DNA from: Listeria cossartiae subsp. cayugensis
Lineage (GTDB): Bacteria > Bacillota > Bacilli > Lactobacillales > Listeriaceae
Length of the DNA: 64,000 bases
Direction of reading: 5' to 3'
Assembly: GCF_014229095.1 (NCBI RefSeq)
Contig: NZ_JAARZC010000006.1
Span: 33,772 to 97,771 of the forward strand
Part shown: positions 1 through 8,689 of the stretch, piece after piece
Position numbering within the stretch: the first letter of the stretch is position 1
Layout of the letters: each line of letters starts with the position of its first letter
The notes under the pieces: model-generated
Databases searched by the model: none
What the model saw: the letters and a program-made list of their open reading frames with translations, nothing else
Told to the model about the DNA's origin: nothing
Translations under genes and position numbers: made by a program

Positions 1-55
1 TTTACGGCTAATTCAGCTAAAATGAATAGAGAGTTCTGCTGAGGGGGTACTAGAA

Positions 56-733
56 ATGGTTAAGGTATATATCGTAGAAGATGATGAAGTAATCCGTGAT
101 ACAATCCGGAAACATTTAAGTAAATGGGGATTTGAGATTGGTGTAGTAGAGGATTTTAACAATATTTTACAAGAGTTCTTATCTTTTGAGCCCCAATTAG
201 TTATTTTAGATGTCAATCTCCCTTTCTTTGATGGTTTTTATTGGTGCAATCAAATCCGTGAAGTATCAAATGTACCGATTATCTTTTTATCATCGCGTAA
301 TTCACGAATGGACCAAATTATGGGCATGAATATGGGTGCAGATTATTATATTGAGAAGCCAGTCGATCTTGATGTACTAATGGCGCGGATTAACGCACTT
401 TTAAGACGAACATATTCTTATGCAGATTTAGAAGAAGCTAACGTAATGGAGCACAATAATGTCTTCCTACACATCGATACGAATACTCTCACACATTTAG
501 AAGATAAAATTGAGCTTACTAAAAATGAATTTTTAATTTTATATGAACTAATGAAACAAAAAGGTAGCATTGTAAGTCGTGATGAAATTATGCGCGCACT
601 TTGGGAAGATGAAAGTTTTGTGGATGATAATACGCTGACAGTTAACGTCGTGCGCATTCGTAAAAAACTAGCCGAAATTGGTTTAGGTGAATTTATCAAA
701 ACGAAAAAAGGCCAAGGTTATATGATTGAATGA
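56..733 (+). CDS. virR: VirR response regulator (OmpR/PhoB type)
   Basis: DNA-binding response regulator that, in Listeria, controls envelope-modification genes such as dlt and mprF and is needed for virulence (established knowledge). Receiver domain covers residues 1-115, with acidic residues E8, D9 and D10 and phospho-acceptor D52 in VILDVNLP. A winged-helix OmpR-type domain covers about residues 130-225 and ends in KTKKGQGYMIE. Length (225 aa) is normal. Start ATG follows a GAGGGGG Shine-Dalgarno. It is first gene of a run that ends with its presumed kinase virS, three genes later. The promoter lies upstream of, or is not recognisable in, the first 55 bases. Confidence 0.95.
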   Translation: MVKVYIVEDDEVIRDTIRKHLSKWGFEIGVVEDFNNILQEFLSFEPQLVILDVNLPFFDGFYWCNQIREVSNVPIIFLSSRNSRMDQIMGMNMGADYYIEKPVDLDVLMARINALLRRTYSYADLEEANVMEHNNVFLHIDTNTLTHLEDKIELTKNEFLILYELMKQKGSIVSRDEIMRALWEDESFVDDNTLTVNVVRIRKKLAEIGLGEFIKTKKGQGYMIE

Positions 734-740
734 GAAAGAA

Positions 741-782
741 AACAGGAAGATAGCGCCAAAAAACGCGAACTTCCTGTTTTTC
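741..782 (+). terminator. Hairpin with short T tract between virR and the epimerase gene
   Basis: AACAGGAAG (741-749) pairs with CTTCCTGTT (770-778) around a 20-nt loop and is followed by only about four T. It could partly terminate transcription after virR and so lower expression of the downstream operon genes. The short T tract makes this a leaky element at best. Confidence 0.5.
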
Positions 783-803
783 GTAAATTAAGGAGGAGTC
801 AAA

Positions 804-1679
804 ATGAAAGTTTTAGTATTTGGTGGCACACGCTTTTTTGGAAAGAAGTTAGTGGAAAGACTCATTTCGGACGGACATGATGTGACTATTGGTACACGAG
901 GAAAAACAGAAGATAATTTTGGCGATTCTGTCAAACGGGTGGTTTTAAACCGGGAATCAAGAGATGATTTATTTCAATTAGCAAAAGAAGAATGGGACGT
1001 TATTTACGATAATATTTGTTTCTCTCCAAAAGAAGCACTCTATGCAGTAGATGCCTTCAAAGGAAAAGTGAAACGATACATATATACGTCATCGCTTTCA
1101 GTGTACAGCCAAAAAGGACGTGCACTAGTAGAGGATGACTTTAATCCAAAACATTATGAAATTGTGATAGGTGACAAGGAAGATTTCGATTACGGAGAAG
1201 GCAAACGACTAGCAGAAGCTGTTTTTTTCCAAAAGGCTTCATTTCCAGTTGTGGCGGTTCGCTTTCCGATAGTGCTTGGTCTCGACGATTATACGAAACG
1301 ACTGCATTTTCATATCGATCATATTAAAAACCACGAAGAAATTGGGATTAGCAATGGTCAAGCTGAAATTGGCTTTATTACCTCGGATGAAGCAGCGCAT
1401 TTTTTAGCGTGGGTTGGCGTTGAGTCTGATTTGACTGGACCAATCAATGCAGCTTCTGACGGCACGTATGCGTTAAATAGCTTTATCAAAATGCTCGAAG
1501 CGAAAACAGGTGAAGTTGCGCTAGTGGAATCAGTAACTGACGATGTGGATGATTCTCCATTTGGCTTCGAAAAAACCTATTACTTAGATAATACGAAAGC
1601 AAAAGAAGCTGGTTTCGTTTTTAACGATTTACAAGAATGGTTACCGACTTTAGTGACAGACATTTTAAAAGAAAATTAA
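804..1679 (+). CDS. NAD-dependent epimerase/dehydratase family protein
   Basis: Extended short-chain dehydrogenase/reductase fold. The N-terminal Rossmann glycine motif is GGTRFFG (residues 7-13), and a YxxxK pair is visible in YGEGKRLAE, with an upstream TSS motif. The 291-aa length fits NAD-dependent nucleotide-sugar epimerase-like proteins; the substrate is unknown. It follows a strong AAGGAGGAG ribosome site and sits second in the virR operon, so it may be co-regulated with envelope functions (inference). No membrane segment or signal peptide is evident. Confidence 0.85.
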   Translation: MKVLVFGGTRFFGKKLVERLISDGHDVTIGTRGKTEDNFGDSVKRVVLNRESRDDLFQLAKEEWDVIYDNICFSPKEALYAVDAFKGKVKRYIYTSSLSVYSQKGRALVEDDFNPKHYEIVIGDKEDFDYGEGKRLAEAVFFQKASFPVVAVRFPIVLGLDDYTKRLHFHIDHIKNHEEIGISNGQAEIGFITSDEAAHFLAWVGVESDLTGPINAASDGTYALNSFIKMLEAKTGEVALVESVTDDVDDSPFGFEKTYYLDNTKAKEAGFVFNDLQEWLPTLVTDILKEN

Positions 1680-1700
1680 TTTTGGAGGAAAAAATACACT

Positions 1701-2159
1701 ATGTTAAACTTTGAAGAAAAAAAGGCACTTATAGAAGCAATCGATGGTTTTGAACTACATGAAATTTCTATGGGGCGCATCAATGTGCACTATCCAGCGA
1801 GTAAACGAGACAAAAAAATCATCGTCAAACATCTTCATCCAAATGGCAATGCTTTTGTCTACGCGCCATTTTTAGAAGTAGAGCCGCTCGACAAACAAGG
1901 CTATGTCAATGTAAAAGATTACTCGGAAAATGAAATTCGCGTTTTACTACTTGAAGCAAAAGAATTTATGGACAGCGACGAGGATGGCTATAAAGATGGC
2001 TTAACAAAAATATACAAAGACAATAGCGGTGAAAAACTATCGCTCGTATATGAAAATAAAATGTGGGTTATTTATACAGGTGAAAATTTAGAAGCAGTTT
2101 TCCCTACCCTTGAAGCTGCAGAAGGTTATTTGCTTGATGAAGGTTTTTTTGAAGCTTAA
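1701..2159 (+). CDS. Conserved hypothetical protein of the virR operon
   Basis: A 152-aa soluble, acidic protein with no motif I recognise. It starts at ATG 1701 after TGGAGGAAAAAA and lies 21 nt after the epimerase gene and 16 nt before adeC, so it is almost certainly co-transcribed with them. The C-terminal half (LSLVYENKMWVIYTGENLEAVFPTL and onward, ending in acidic residues) looks like a small alpha/beta fold. It occupies the third position between virR and virS in Listeria genomes (recalled); function unknown. Confidence 0.75.
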   Translation: MLNFEEKKALIEAIDGFELHEISMGRINVHYPASKRDKKIIVKHLHPNGNAFVYAPFLEVEPLDKQGYVNVKDYSENEIRVLLLEAKEFMDSDEDGYKDGLTKIYKDNSGEKLSLVYENKMWVIYTGENLEAVFPTLEAAEGYLLDEGFFEA

Positions 2160-2175
2160 TTGACGGAGGTGAAAT

Positions 2176-3918
2176 TTGGTGGAGAATTTAAAACAACTGC
2201 AAGAGCGTGTTGCGGTCAGTGATGGTCGTGCAAAAGCGGATTTGGTTATTACAAACGGACGAATTATCAATGTTTTTTCTGGAGAAATCATGGATGGCGA
2301 TATTGCGATTAAAAATGGCTATATCGCTGGAATTGGTGATTTTCCGGAAGCAGAAAAAGTCATCGATGCAGCAGGGGCGTTTATTGCACCTGGTTTTATT
2401 GATGCTCATGTTCACGTAGAAAGTGCGATGGTAACACCAGCTGAGTTTGCCCGTGTGCTGCTACCTAATGGTGTGACAACCATCGTGACAGATCCACATG
2501 AAATTGCCAATGTTGCCGGGGAAAAAGGAATTGAATTTATGTTAGAAGATGCCAAAGGGGCACCGCTAGATATGTTTGTGATGCTTCCATCCTCTGTTCC
2601 AGCAACCGACGGCGAGCATAACGGCGAAACACTACATGCCGAAAAACTCCACCCACTATATCGACATGAAAAAGTAATCGGCCTTGCAGAAGTAATGGAT
2701 TTTCCATCAGTAGCAAAAGGTAGTTCGGATATTTTAACCAAAATTATCGATGCTAAAAAAGAAGGCGGTCGAATTGATGGTCACGGAGCGGGCTTAACGA
2801 GCGCGGATTTGAATAATTATCTGGCAGTTGGGATTCGAACAGACCACGAGAGTACAACGGCGAAAGAAGCGACAGACCGCTTACGTGCCGGCATGTTTGT
2901 AATGTTACGCGAGGGGACGGTCGGCCGTGATTTACTCCAAACGATTCCCGCCGTATCCGAAAAAAACAGCCATCGTTTTTGCTTTTGCACGGATGATAAA
3001 TTGATTAATGATTTAATTACAGAAGGCTCGATTAATTACAATATCAGGCTGGCAATCAATAACGGCATAGAACCAATTACAGCTATCCAAATGGCAACAA
3101 TCAATGCCGCCAATTGTCATAATTTACCATACCTCGGCGCGATTGCCGCGGGATACCAAGCCGATATCGTTTTCCTCAAAGACCTAAAAACTGTAGAAAT
3201 TAGCAAAGTCTTAAAAAACGGTGAAGTAGTCGTAGAAAATGGTGTGCGTAACGAAGCTGCTTTCAAACAACAAGCAGCAGTGCCATTTGCGTCCCCCCCC
3301 ATCAATCATCATTTACAGTTACAAGATTTAGCGTTACCTTTAACAAAAGAAACGTGCTATGTCATCGGGATGCAACCAAACAGTTTATTTACCGAAAAGC
3401 GTATCGAACAAGTCACTATTCAAAATGGGAAATTCGTCCCTAACGTGGAAAACGATTTACTTAAAATGGCCGTGGTAGAGCGTCATCATGATACCGGTTG
3501 TGTAGGCGTTGGTATCGTAAAAGGATTTGGTTTAACAGAAGGCGCGATTGCTACGACTGTTGCTCATGATTCCCACAATATTGTTGCGGTTGGTGTCAGT
3601 GATGAAGCCATGAAAGCGGCAATTGATCATATTACTCAAACGGGCGGCGGAATTGCGGTCGTTGATGGTGCTGGAAAAGTACTTCATGATTTGGCGCTTC
3701 CGATTGCAGGGCTTCTGAGCGATAAACCGTACGAAGAAGTAGAAACGGACCTAGCCGGGCTATTAAAAGCCTTTAACCAAATTAGTAGCGCCAAAGGTTT
3801 TGATCCATTTTTAACCTTGTCGTTCTTAACCTTACCAGTTATTCCAGAGTTAAAACTAACAGACCAAGGTTTGTTTGATTTTGCTACGTTTCAAATCATT
3901 CCAAATGAAGTAAACTAA
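2176..3918 (+). CDS. adeC: Adenine deaminase
   Basis: Deaminates adenine to hypoxanthine and ammonia in purine salvage. The amidohydrolase metal-binding HVH motif is at residues 78-80 (FIDAHVHVES), followed by TDPHEIANV near 105 and FCTDDK near 275. The C-terminal adenine-deaminase domain carries DSHNIVAVG. Length (580 aa) is typical of AdeC/Ade. Two starts are possible, TTG 2176 or GTG 2179; GGAGGTG at 2165-2171 spaces slightly better to GTG. A run of eight C at 3293-3300 lies in frame. Its place between virR and virS is conserved, but no functional link to two-component signalling is obvious. Confidence 0.93.
   Translation: MVENLKQLQERVAVSDGRAKADLVITNGRIINVFSGEIMDGDIAIKNGYIAGIGDFPEAEKVIDAAGAFIAPGFIDAHVHVESAMVTPAEFARVLLPNGVTTIVTDPHEIANVAGEKGIEFMLEDAKGAPLDMFVMLPSSVPATDGEHNGETLHAEKLHPLYRHEKVIGLAEVMDFPSVAKGSSDILTKIIDAKKEGGRIDGHGAGLTSADLNNYLAVGIRTDHESTTAKEATDRLRAGMFVMLREGTVGRDLLQTIPAVSEKNSHRFCFCTDDKLINDLITEGSINYNIRLAINNGIEPITAIQMATINAANCHNLPYLGAIAAGYQADIVFLKDLKTVEISKVLKNGEVVVENGVRNEAAFKQQAAVPFASPPINHHLQLQDLALPLTKETCYVIGMQPNSLFTEKRIEQVTIQNGKFVPNVENDLLKMAVVERHHDTGCVGVGIVKGFGLTEGAIATTVAHDSHNIVAVGVSDEAMKAAIDHITQTGGGIAVVDGAGKVLHDLALPIAGLLSDKPYEEVETDLAGLLKAFNQISSAKGFDPFLTLSFLTLPVIPELKLTDQGLFDFATFQIIPNEVN
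3293..3300 (+). repeat. Homopolymer C8 inside adeC
   Basis: Eight consecutive C interrupt an AT-rich gene at codons for Ser-Pro-Pro. The reading frame is intact here. Gain or loss of one C would truncate AdeC by roughly 200 residues. Confidence 0.9.
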
Positions 3919-3938
3919 CTATAGCGAGGAGGTGCGAT

Positions 3939-4979
3939 ATGAACTGGTGGAGTTATATAAAAGATAAACGATTTTTCTTATTGTTTTTTTGCAGTATTAT
4001 GTTTTTTGTAGGCGTATTAATTTCGATTGATCCTAATAGTAAATTAACACTCGGAAATTTCATTTATTTATATGTATTTGTTTTAGTCTTCTTACTTTCA
4101 TACCTCGTGCTCGGCTATTTCTTTAAATATAGTTATTGGCGCGAAATGAAAGAGCTAGTTAGCGGGGAAATTGAAGAAAATATTATTGAATTACTGCCAA
4201 AACCGCGGACTCGCGAACAAGCATTTTTTAATCAGCTAATGGCGAAAAAGCATAAAGAAGAATTACGAACAATTAGCAAGTTACAAGATAAACAACAAGA
4301 ATACCATGATTTTATTTTATACTGGGTGCATGAAGTGAAAACCCCGGTAGTTGCAAGTAAAATGTTAATTAATAATCCAGATTTAAACGATACCGAAACA
4401 ATTTTTAAACAAATCGATGAAGAATTAACGACGATTGATAAACTGGTTATGCAAGCACTTTATTTTTCCAGGCTGGATACGTTCTCGAAAGATTACTTTA
4501 TACAGGAACAAAATCTTGGAGCAGTGGTGCGCGAGTCTGTCAAACGTCATTCTAAACTTTTCATTGGTAAGAAAATGAAGTTAGATTTGCAAAATGTGGA
4601 TATCGACGTGCGGACGGATAGTAAATGGCTTGGATTTATTTTGGACCAAATTTTGTCCAATGCACTGAAATACACAGAAAGCGGCGGCGAAGTAAAGATT
4701 TGGTGTGATACGGAAGAATCTGGAAAGAAAGTACTTCACATTAGGGACAACGGACGCGGGATTAAAGAAGAAGACTTACCTCGTGTATTTGAACAAGGTT
4801 TCACTGGTAACATTGGTCGTCAAGAGAAAAAAGCCACAGGAATGGGATTATATCTTGCTAAACAAATGGCGAAAAAATTAGGTCACGAAATTTCCATTCA
4901 ATCTCAGAGTGGCGTGGGAACAGAAGTGAATATTTATTTTGAGCAAAAGGATGATTATTTACTAATTGCGAAAGATTAA
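3939..4979 (+). CDS. virS: VirS sensor histidine kinase (BceS-like)
   Basis: Intramembrane-sensing histidine kinase paired with VirR. Two transmembrane helices lie near residues 11-30 and 41-62, separated by only about ten residues, so there is no real extracellular sensor domain, as in BceS-type kinases of bacitracin/cationic-peptide modules. The phospho-acceptor is H131 in YWVHEVKTPV. N-box (LDQILSNALKYTESG), G1 (DNGRGI) and G2 (GMGLYLAKQ) ATP-binding motifs are all present. Length is 346 aa; start ATG follows GCGAGGAGGTG. No BceAB-type transporter is adjacent, so the partner transporter, if any, is elsewhere. Confidence 0.93.
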   Translation: MNWWSYIKDKRFFLLFFCSIMFFVGVLISIDPNSKLTLGNFIYLYVFVLVFLLSYLVLGYFFKYSYWREMKELVSGEIEENIIELLPKPRTREQAFFNQLMAKKHKEELRTISKLQDKQQEYHDFILYWVHEVKTPVVASKMLINNPDLNDTETIFKQIDEELTTIDKLVMQALYFSRLDTFSKDYFIQEQNLGAVVRESVKRHSKLFIGKKMKLDLQNVDIDVRTDSKWLGFILDQILSNALKYTESGGEVKIWCDTEESGKKVLHIRDNGRGIKEEDLPRVFEQGFTGNIGRQEKKATGMGLYLAKQMAKKLGHEISIQSQSGVGTEVNIYFEQKDDYLLIAKD

Positions 4980-4984
4980 TAGAA

Positions 4985-5016
4985 AGTGGTGTGCGAATGC
5001 GCACCGCTTTTTTTTG
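4985..5016 (+). terminator. Intrinsic terminator after virS
   Basis: A bulged GC-rich hairpin centred on GTGCG-AATG-CGCAC is followed by eight T. It ends the virR-virS operon just upstream of the T-box promoter. Confidence 0.7.
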
Positions 5017-5031
5017 TGTAATTAAAAACGG

Positions 5032-5060
5032 TTGACTCTGTCGCTTTATCGTGGTAGAGT
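5032..5060 (+). promoter_or_regulatory. Sigma-A promoter of the T-box transporter operon
   Basis: TTGACT (5032-5037), 17-nt spacer, TAGAGT (5055-5060). Transcription would begin near 5067, at the start of the T-box leader. Confidence 0.75.
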
Positions 5061-5066
5061 ATTAGC

Positions 5067-5349
5067 AAGAAGAAGCAAAAGCGTTGAGTAGAACAAGTAG
5101 AGCGTGATTCTTTAGAAGAGAGTCCTTGGTTGGTGCGAAAGGATAAAGATAGCGTCATCGAACACATCTCGGAGCTGGTTTGCTGAAGCATAAGTGAGTA
5201 GGTGAACTCGGGGTAAGCCCGTTATAGCTTGTTAGTCACGAACTAACAGAGGCTGGTACTGCGAAGTATCAGTAAATTGAGGTGGAACCACGTGAATAGT
5301 ATTCTCGTCCTCTTGGCCAATTTGTGCCAAGAGCGACGAGATTTTTTTA
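5067..5349 (+). promoter_or_regulatory. T-box riboswitch leader, probable His specifier
   Basis: A tRNA-sensing leader before an amino-acid ABC transporter. Recognisable parts are the AGAGAG element of stem I, the specifier region GAACACATCTCGGAG (5160 onward), the T-box bulge GAGGTGGAACCACG (about 5279-5292) and an intrinsic terminator with arms CTCGTC (5304-5309) and GACGAG (5335-5340) followed by seven T. Aligning the specifier loop with well-studied glycine T-boxes, where NNN is followed by A and then five bases before GAG, puts CAC (5163-5165) in the specifier position, meaning histidine. Uncharged tRNA would favour antitermination. Confidence 0.9.
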
Positions 5350-5372
5350 TGCTAAAAAAGGAGCGAAGAAAT

Positions 5373-6014
5373 ATGGATTATATTATGGAAATTTTACCAG
5401 CTTTACTCGACGGGGCGAAAACAACTTTACTCGTTTTTGCAGTGACGCTCGTTTGTTCGATTCCGCTAGGGGCTGTCGTAGCGGTTGGGAACATTAGCAA
5501 AATAGCACCGCTGAAATTCATTTTAAATATTTACATTTGGATTATGCGAGGAACGCCATTACTTTTACAATTAATTTTTATCTATTATGGTTTACCGATT
5601 ATTGGCGTAGTTTTTGACCGGATGGACGCGGTGTTTATTGCTTTTATTTTAAATTATGCTGCTTATTTTGCAGAGATTTTCCGCGGTGGCTTTCTATCTA
5701 TCGAAAATGGACAATATGAAAGTGCGAAGGTGCTTGGGCTTACTTATGGACAAACACTTCGGAAAATTGTCTTACCTCAAGTTGTTAAACGCGTCTTGCC
5801 AGCGATTGGTAATGAAGTCATCAACTTAGTGAAAGATTCTTCCTTAGTTTATATCCTCGGAATTGGCGACTTATTACGAGCAGGGAAAATCGCCATGAGT
5901 CGAGACGTTACCCTAATCCCGCTCGTATTAGTAGCAGCAATCTACTTGGCGTTAACTGCCATCCTAACCATACTATTTAAACAACTCGAAAAACGTTTTA
6001 GTTATTATAAATGA
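5373..6014 (+). CDS. Amino-acid ABC transporter permease (HisM family)
   Basis: Integral membrane permease of a polar amino-acid importer, 213 aa. Several hydrophobic helices are visible, and the cytoplasmic EAA loop reads ENGQYESAKVLGLTYGQTLRKIVLPQ. The start chosen is ATG 5373 after AAAAAAGGAGCGAAG; a longer frame opens at 5277, but that would run through the T-box terminator. It is first in a three-gene permease, ATPase, binding-protein operon. The T-box reading suggests histidine as substrate (inference); cystine or another polar amino acid is possible from family alone. Confidence 0.9.
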   Translation: MDYIMEILPALLDGAKTTLLVFAVTLVCSIPLGAVVAVGNISKIAPLKFILNIYIWIMRGTPLLLQLIFIYYGLPIIGVVFDRMDAVFIAFILNYAAYFAEIFRGGFLSIENGQYESAKVLGLTYGQTLRKIVLPQVVKRVLPAIGNEVINLVKDSSLVYILGIGDLLRAGKIAMSRDVTLIPLVLVAAIYLALTAILTILFKQLEKRFSYYK

Positions 6015-6024
6015 GGTGAAGAAA

Positions 6025-6672
6025 ATGTTGGAAATTAAAAATCTATCGAAAAAATTTGATCAAAAAACGATTTTAGATAATGTAAACATAACGCTTCAAA
6101 ATGGCGAAATACTTTCTATCGTTGGGCCATCTGGTGGTGGAAAAACGACTTTACTTCGTTGTATTAGTGGACTGGAAAAAATGGATGCTGGCGAAATTTT
6201 CATTGATGGAGAGAAAATTGACCCAATGTCGCGGAAAGATGTCGAAAATACGATTGGTGTTGTGTTCCAAGAATTCCACTTGTTTCCACATTTAAGCGTT
6301 CTCGATAATTTGATTTTGGCACCAACACTTGCTCGGAAAACGAAAAAAGACGAAGCCATCAAAGAAGCAACACGATTACTAGGGTTGCTTGATTTAGCCG
6401 ATAAAGCCGATAGCATGCCGTTCCAATTGTCAGGCGGACAAAAACAGCGCGTAGCCATTGCCCGTGCGCTTGCGATGAACCCAAAAGTACTCCTGTTTGA
6501 TGAACCAACATCGGCACTCGATCCTGACTTACGCGATCATGTTGCAGCGTTAATTTTAAGTTTGAAGAAGGTTGGAATTACGCAGATTATCGTCACGCAT
6601 GATCACACTTTTGCAGAAAAAGTAGCGAATCAAATGATGGAAGTCGAACCACTAAAAAAGGAGGCAATTTAA
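6025..6672 (+). CDS. Amino-acid ABC transporter ATP-binding protein (GlnQ family)
   Basis: Nucleotide-binding subunit, 215 aa from ATG 6025. Walker A GPSGGGKTT, signature LSGGQKQR, Walker B VLLFDEPTSALDP and the switch histidine in VTHDH are all intact. GAGGTG at 6013-6018 overlaps the stop of the permease gene and sits six bases before ATG 6025, so the upstream in-frame GTG at 6016 is part of the ribosome site and not the start. It works with the flanking permease and binding protein. Confidence 0.92.
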   Translation: MLEIKNLSKKFDQKTILDNVNITLQNGEILSIVGPSGGGKTTLLRCISGLEKMDAGEIFIDGEKIDPMSRKDVENTIGVVFQEFHLFPHLSVLDNLILAPTLARKTKKDEAIKEATRLLGLLDLADKADSMPFQLSGGQKQRVAIARALAMNPKVLLFDEPTSALDPDLRDHVAALILSLKKVGITQIIVTHDHTFAEKVANQMMEVEPLKKEAI

Positions 6673-6673
6673 G

Positions 6674-7489
6674 ATGAAAAAAGGATTATTAATAGCTGTA
6701 ATGGCAATTGTGATGTTAGCGCTGGGAGCTTGTTCCAGTAGTGAATCGAAGGAAGACCAGTGGGAGCGAATTAACAAAGATAAAGAAGTCGTGATTGGCT
6801 TGGATGATAGTTTTGTGCCAATGGGATTTCGAGATAAAGATGATAATTTAGTCGGTTTTGATATTGATTTGGCGAAAGCAGTTTTTGCGGAATATGGCAT
6901 TAAAGCGAAGTTCACGCCGATTGATTGGACGATGAAAGAGTCAGAATTGAAAAATGGCTCGATTGATTTAATTTGGAATGGCTATACTGTGACGGATGCT
7001 AGAAAGAAACAAGTCGCTTTTAGTAACCCTTACATGAAAAACGAGCAAGTGCTAGTAACGTTGAAATCAAGCAATATTAATAAATTTAGCGATATGAAAG
7101 ATAAAACACTCGGAGCTCAAAACGGCGCAAGTTCGATTGATGATATGGCGAACAAACCTGAAGTGCTGACAGATATTATTAATAACAATGAGCCAGAATT
7201 ATATGATACATTTGATACAGCTTTTATTGATTTGAATAACAAACGGATTGACGGTTTAATTATCGATGAAGTTTACGCGCGTTATTACATTGATAAACAA
7301 AAAAATAAAGACGATTACAACATTATAACTGGCGGTTTTGATGCAACAGATTTTGCAGTAGGAATGCGTAAAAGTGATAAAGAATTACAAACAAAAATCA
7401 ATGAAGCTTTTGAAAAATTATACAAAGCAGGCAAAATGCAAGAAATTAGCAAAAAATGGTTTGGCGATGACGAAATCGCTAAGCAATAG
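6674..7489 (+). CDS. Amino-acid ABC transporter substrate-binding lipoprotein
   Basis: Family 3 extracellular solute-binding protein, 271 aa. The N-terminus is a lipoprotein signal with lipobox LGAC, modified at C20. Typical family motifs follow: VIGLDDSFVPMGF, VGFDIDLAKAV, IDLIWNGYTVTDARKKQVAFSNPYM and GSIDLIWNGY. It begins one base after the ATPase stop, behind AAAGGAGGC. It is the last gene of the T-box-controlled operon. Substrate proposed as histidine from the leader only. Confidence 0.92.
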   Translation: MKKGLLIAVMAIVMLALGACSSSESKEDQWERINKDKEVVIGLDDSFVPMGFRDKDDNLVGFDIDLAKAVFAEYGIKAKFTPIDWTMKESELKNGSIDLIWNGYTVTDARKKQVAFSNPYMKNEQVLVTLKSSNINKFSDMKDKTLGAQNGASSIDDMANKPEVLTDIINNNEPELYDTFDTAFIDLNNKRIDGLIIDEVYARYYIDKQKNKDDYNIITGGFDATDFAVGMRKSDKELQTKINEAFEKLYKAGKMQEISKKWFGDDEIAKQ

Positions 7490-7494
7490 CTAGT

Positions 7495-7523
7495 TTGACA
7501 GTAGGTTTAAGTTCCTATACAAT
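7495..7523 (+). promoter_or_regulatory. Sigma-A promoter of gldA
   Basis: TTGACA (7495-7500), 17-nt spacer and TACAAT (7518-7523) lie six bases after the binding-protein stop codon. This separates the dehydrogenase and acetyltransferase genes from the T-box operon. Confidence 0.8.
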
Positions 7524-7580
7524 TTGAATTATAAATGTCGCAGCCGAATATCCGACCGTGCCAGACAGAAGGGATGATTT

Positions 7581-8687
7581 TTGTTGAATAAAGAATTAAT
7601 TGTTCGCGGAGCTCCGCAAGAATATTTTTGCCAAGTTGGCGCGTGGGATACGTTACCCACTCACTTAGAACGCCGCGGTTTGAAAAATGTGTTAGTAGTT
7701 CGTGGAAATGCTTCTTGGGAAGTTGCTAAACTTAAATTCCCTGAATTATCAACGGTTACATCTACTTTTGAAGTATATAATGGTGGTTCTACCTACGAGG
7801 AACGTGATCGTCTGGTAACGCTAATGAAAACAAACAAGATGGATGCGATTATTGCAGTTGGTGGCGGAAAAATTGCCGATGTATGTAAAGCAACTGCTGC
7901 AGTTTTACGGTTGCCAGTCATTATTTTACCTACACTTGCATCTACTTGCGCTGCCTATACACCGCTTAGTGTGATGTATGACGAAGCGGGTGCGATGATT
8001 CGTTACGATGTGTTCGCTAGCAGCAATGCGTTATTATTAATTGATCCAGAAATGATTTTAGATTCTCCAAAAGAACTACTTGTTGCGGGAATTGGTGATA
8101 CATTAGCAAAATGGTACGAAGCAGATGTGATTATTAACGCTTTACCGAGTAAATCTGTTGAAATCGAAATTGCCCACATTGCTGCGAAAATGTGTCGTGA
8201 TAACTTGTTAGAGTTCAGTGAAGAAGCACTCGCTGCCATGGATAAACAAGAGCTAAATGAAGCATTCGTTAAAATTATCGAAACAAACATTTTAGTTGGT
8301 GGAATGGTTGGTGGTTTTGGGGACGATTATGGTCGTTGTGCTGGTGCGCATTCGATTCATGACGCGCTAACGATGGTTCCAGAAACGCATCACTTATTGC
8401 ATGGTAATAAAGTAGCGTATGGAATTTTAGTACAATTAGTTATTGAAAATCGTTGGGATGAAATCGAACAACTATTACCGTTTTATTCCAAACTAGGTCT
8501 TCCAATGAGTTTATACGATATGGGGCTTGCGACACTTGCGGATGATACGCTTATTGCAGTTGCTAAGCGCGCCACGGAACCACATGAAACAATCCATATG
8601 ATGCCAGGTGAAATGACGGCAGAAGTCGTGTTAAATGCGATGAAACAACTGGAAGATAGTATGGCAATGAAACGAGTGACGAAGTAA
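7581..8687 (+). CDS. gldA: Glycerol dehydrogenase-like iron/zinc alcohol dehydrogenase
   Basis: NAD-dependent polyol dehydrogenase of the GldA branch, 368 aa. The nucleotide-binding loop is GGGKIADVCKA; LPTLASTCAAYTPLSV and the metal-site histidines in GAHSIHDAL and HHLLHGNKVAYG are present, as is the IGDTLAKWYE motif. Translation starts at TTG 7581 or TTG 7584, downstream of AGAAGGGATG. Glycerol to dihydroxyacetone is the family reaction; the exact substrate is not proven by sequence. It is cotranscribed with the acetyltransferase gene 2 nt downstream. Confidence 0.88.
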   Translation: MLNKELIVRGAPQEYFCQVGAWDTLPTHLERRGLKNVLVVRGNASWEVAKLKFPELSTVTSTFEVYNGGSTYEERDRLVTLMKTNKMDAIIAVGGGKIADVCKATAAVLRLPVIILPTLASTCAAYTPLSVMYDEAGAMIRYDVFASSNALLLIDPEMILDSPKELLVAGIGDTLAKWYEADVIINALPSKSVEIEIAHIAAKMCRDNLLEFSEEALAAMDKQELNEAFVKIIETNILVGGMVGGFGDDYGRCAGAHSIHDALTMVPETHHLLHGNKVAYGILVQLVIENRWDEIEQLLPFYSKLGLPMSLYDMGLATLADDTLIAVAKRATEPHETIHMMPGEMTAEVVLNAMKQLEDSMAMKRVTK

Positions 8688-8689
8688 AA

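Noticed and set aside
3117..3305. Antisense 62-aa ORF inside adeC
   Set aside because: Out-of-frame shadow of adeC with no ribosome site or recognisable domain.
5277..5372. Upstream extension of the permease ORF
   Set aside because: It runs through the T-box antiterminator and terminator and has no ribosome site; ATG 5373 follows AAGGAGCG.
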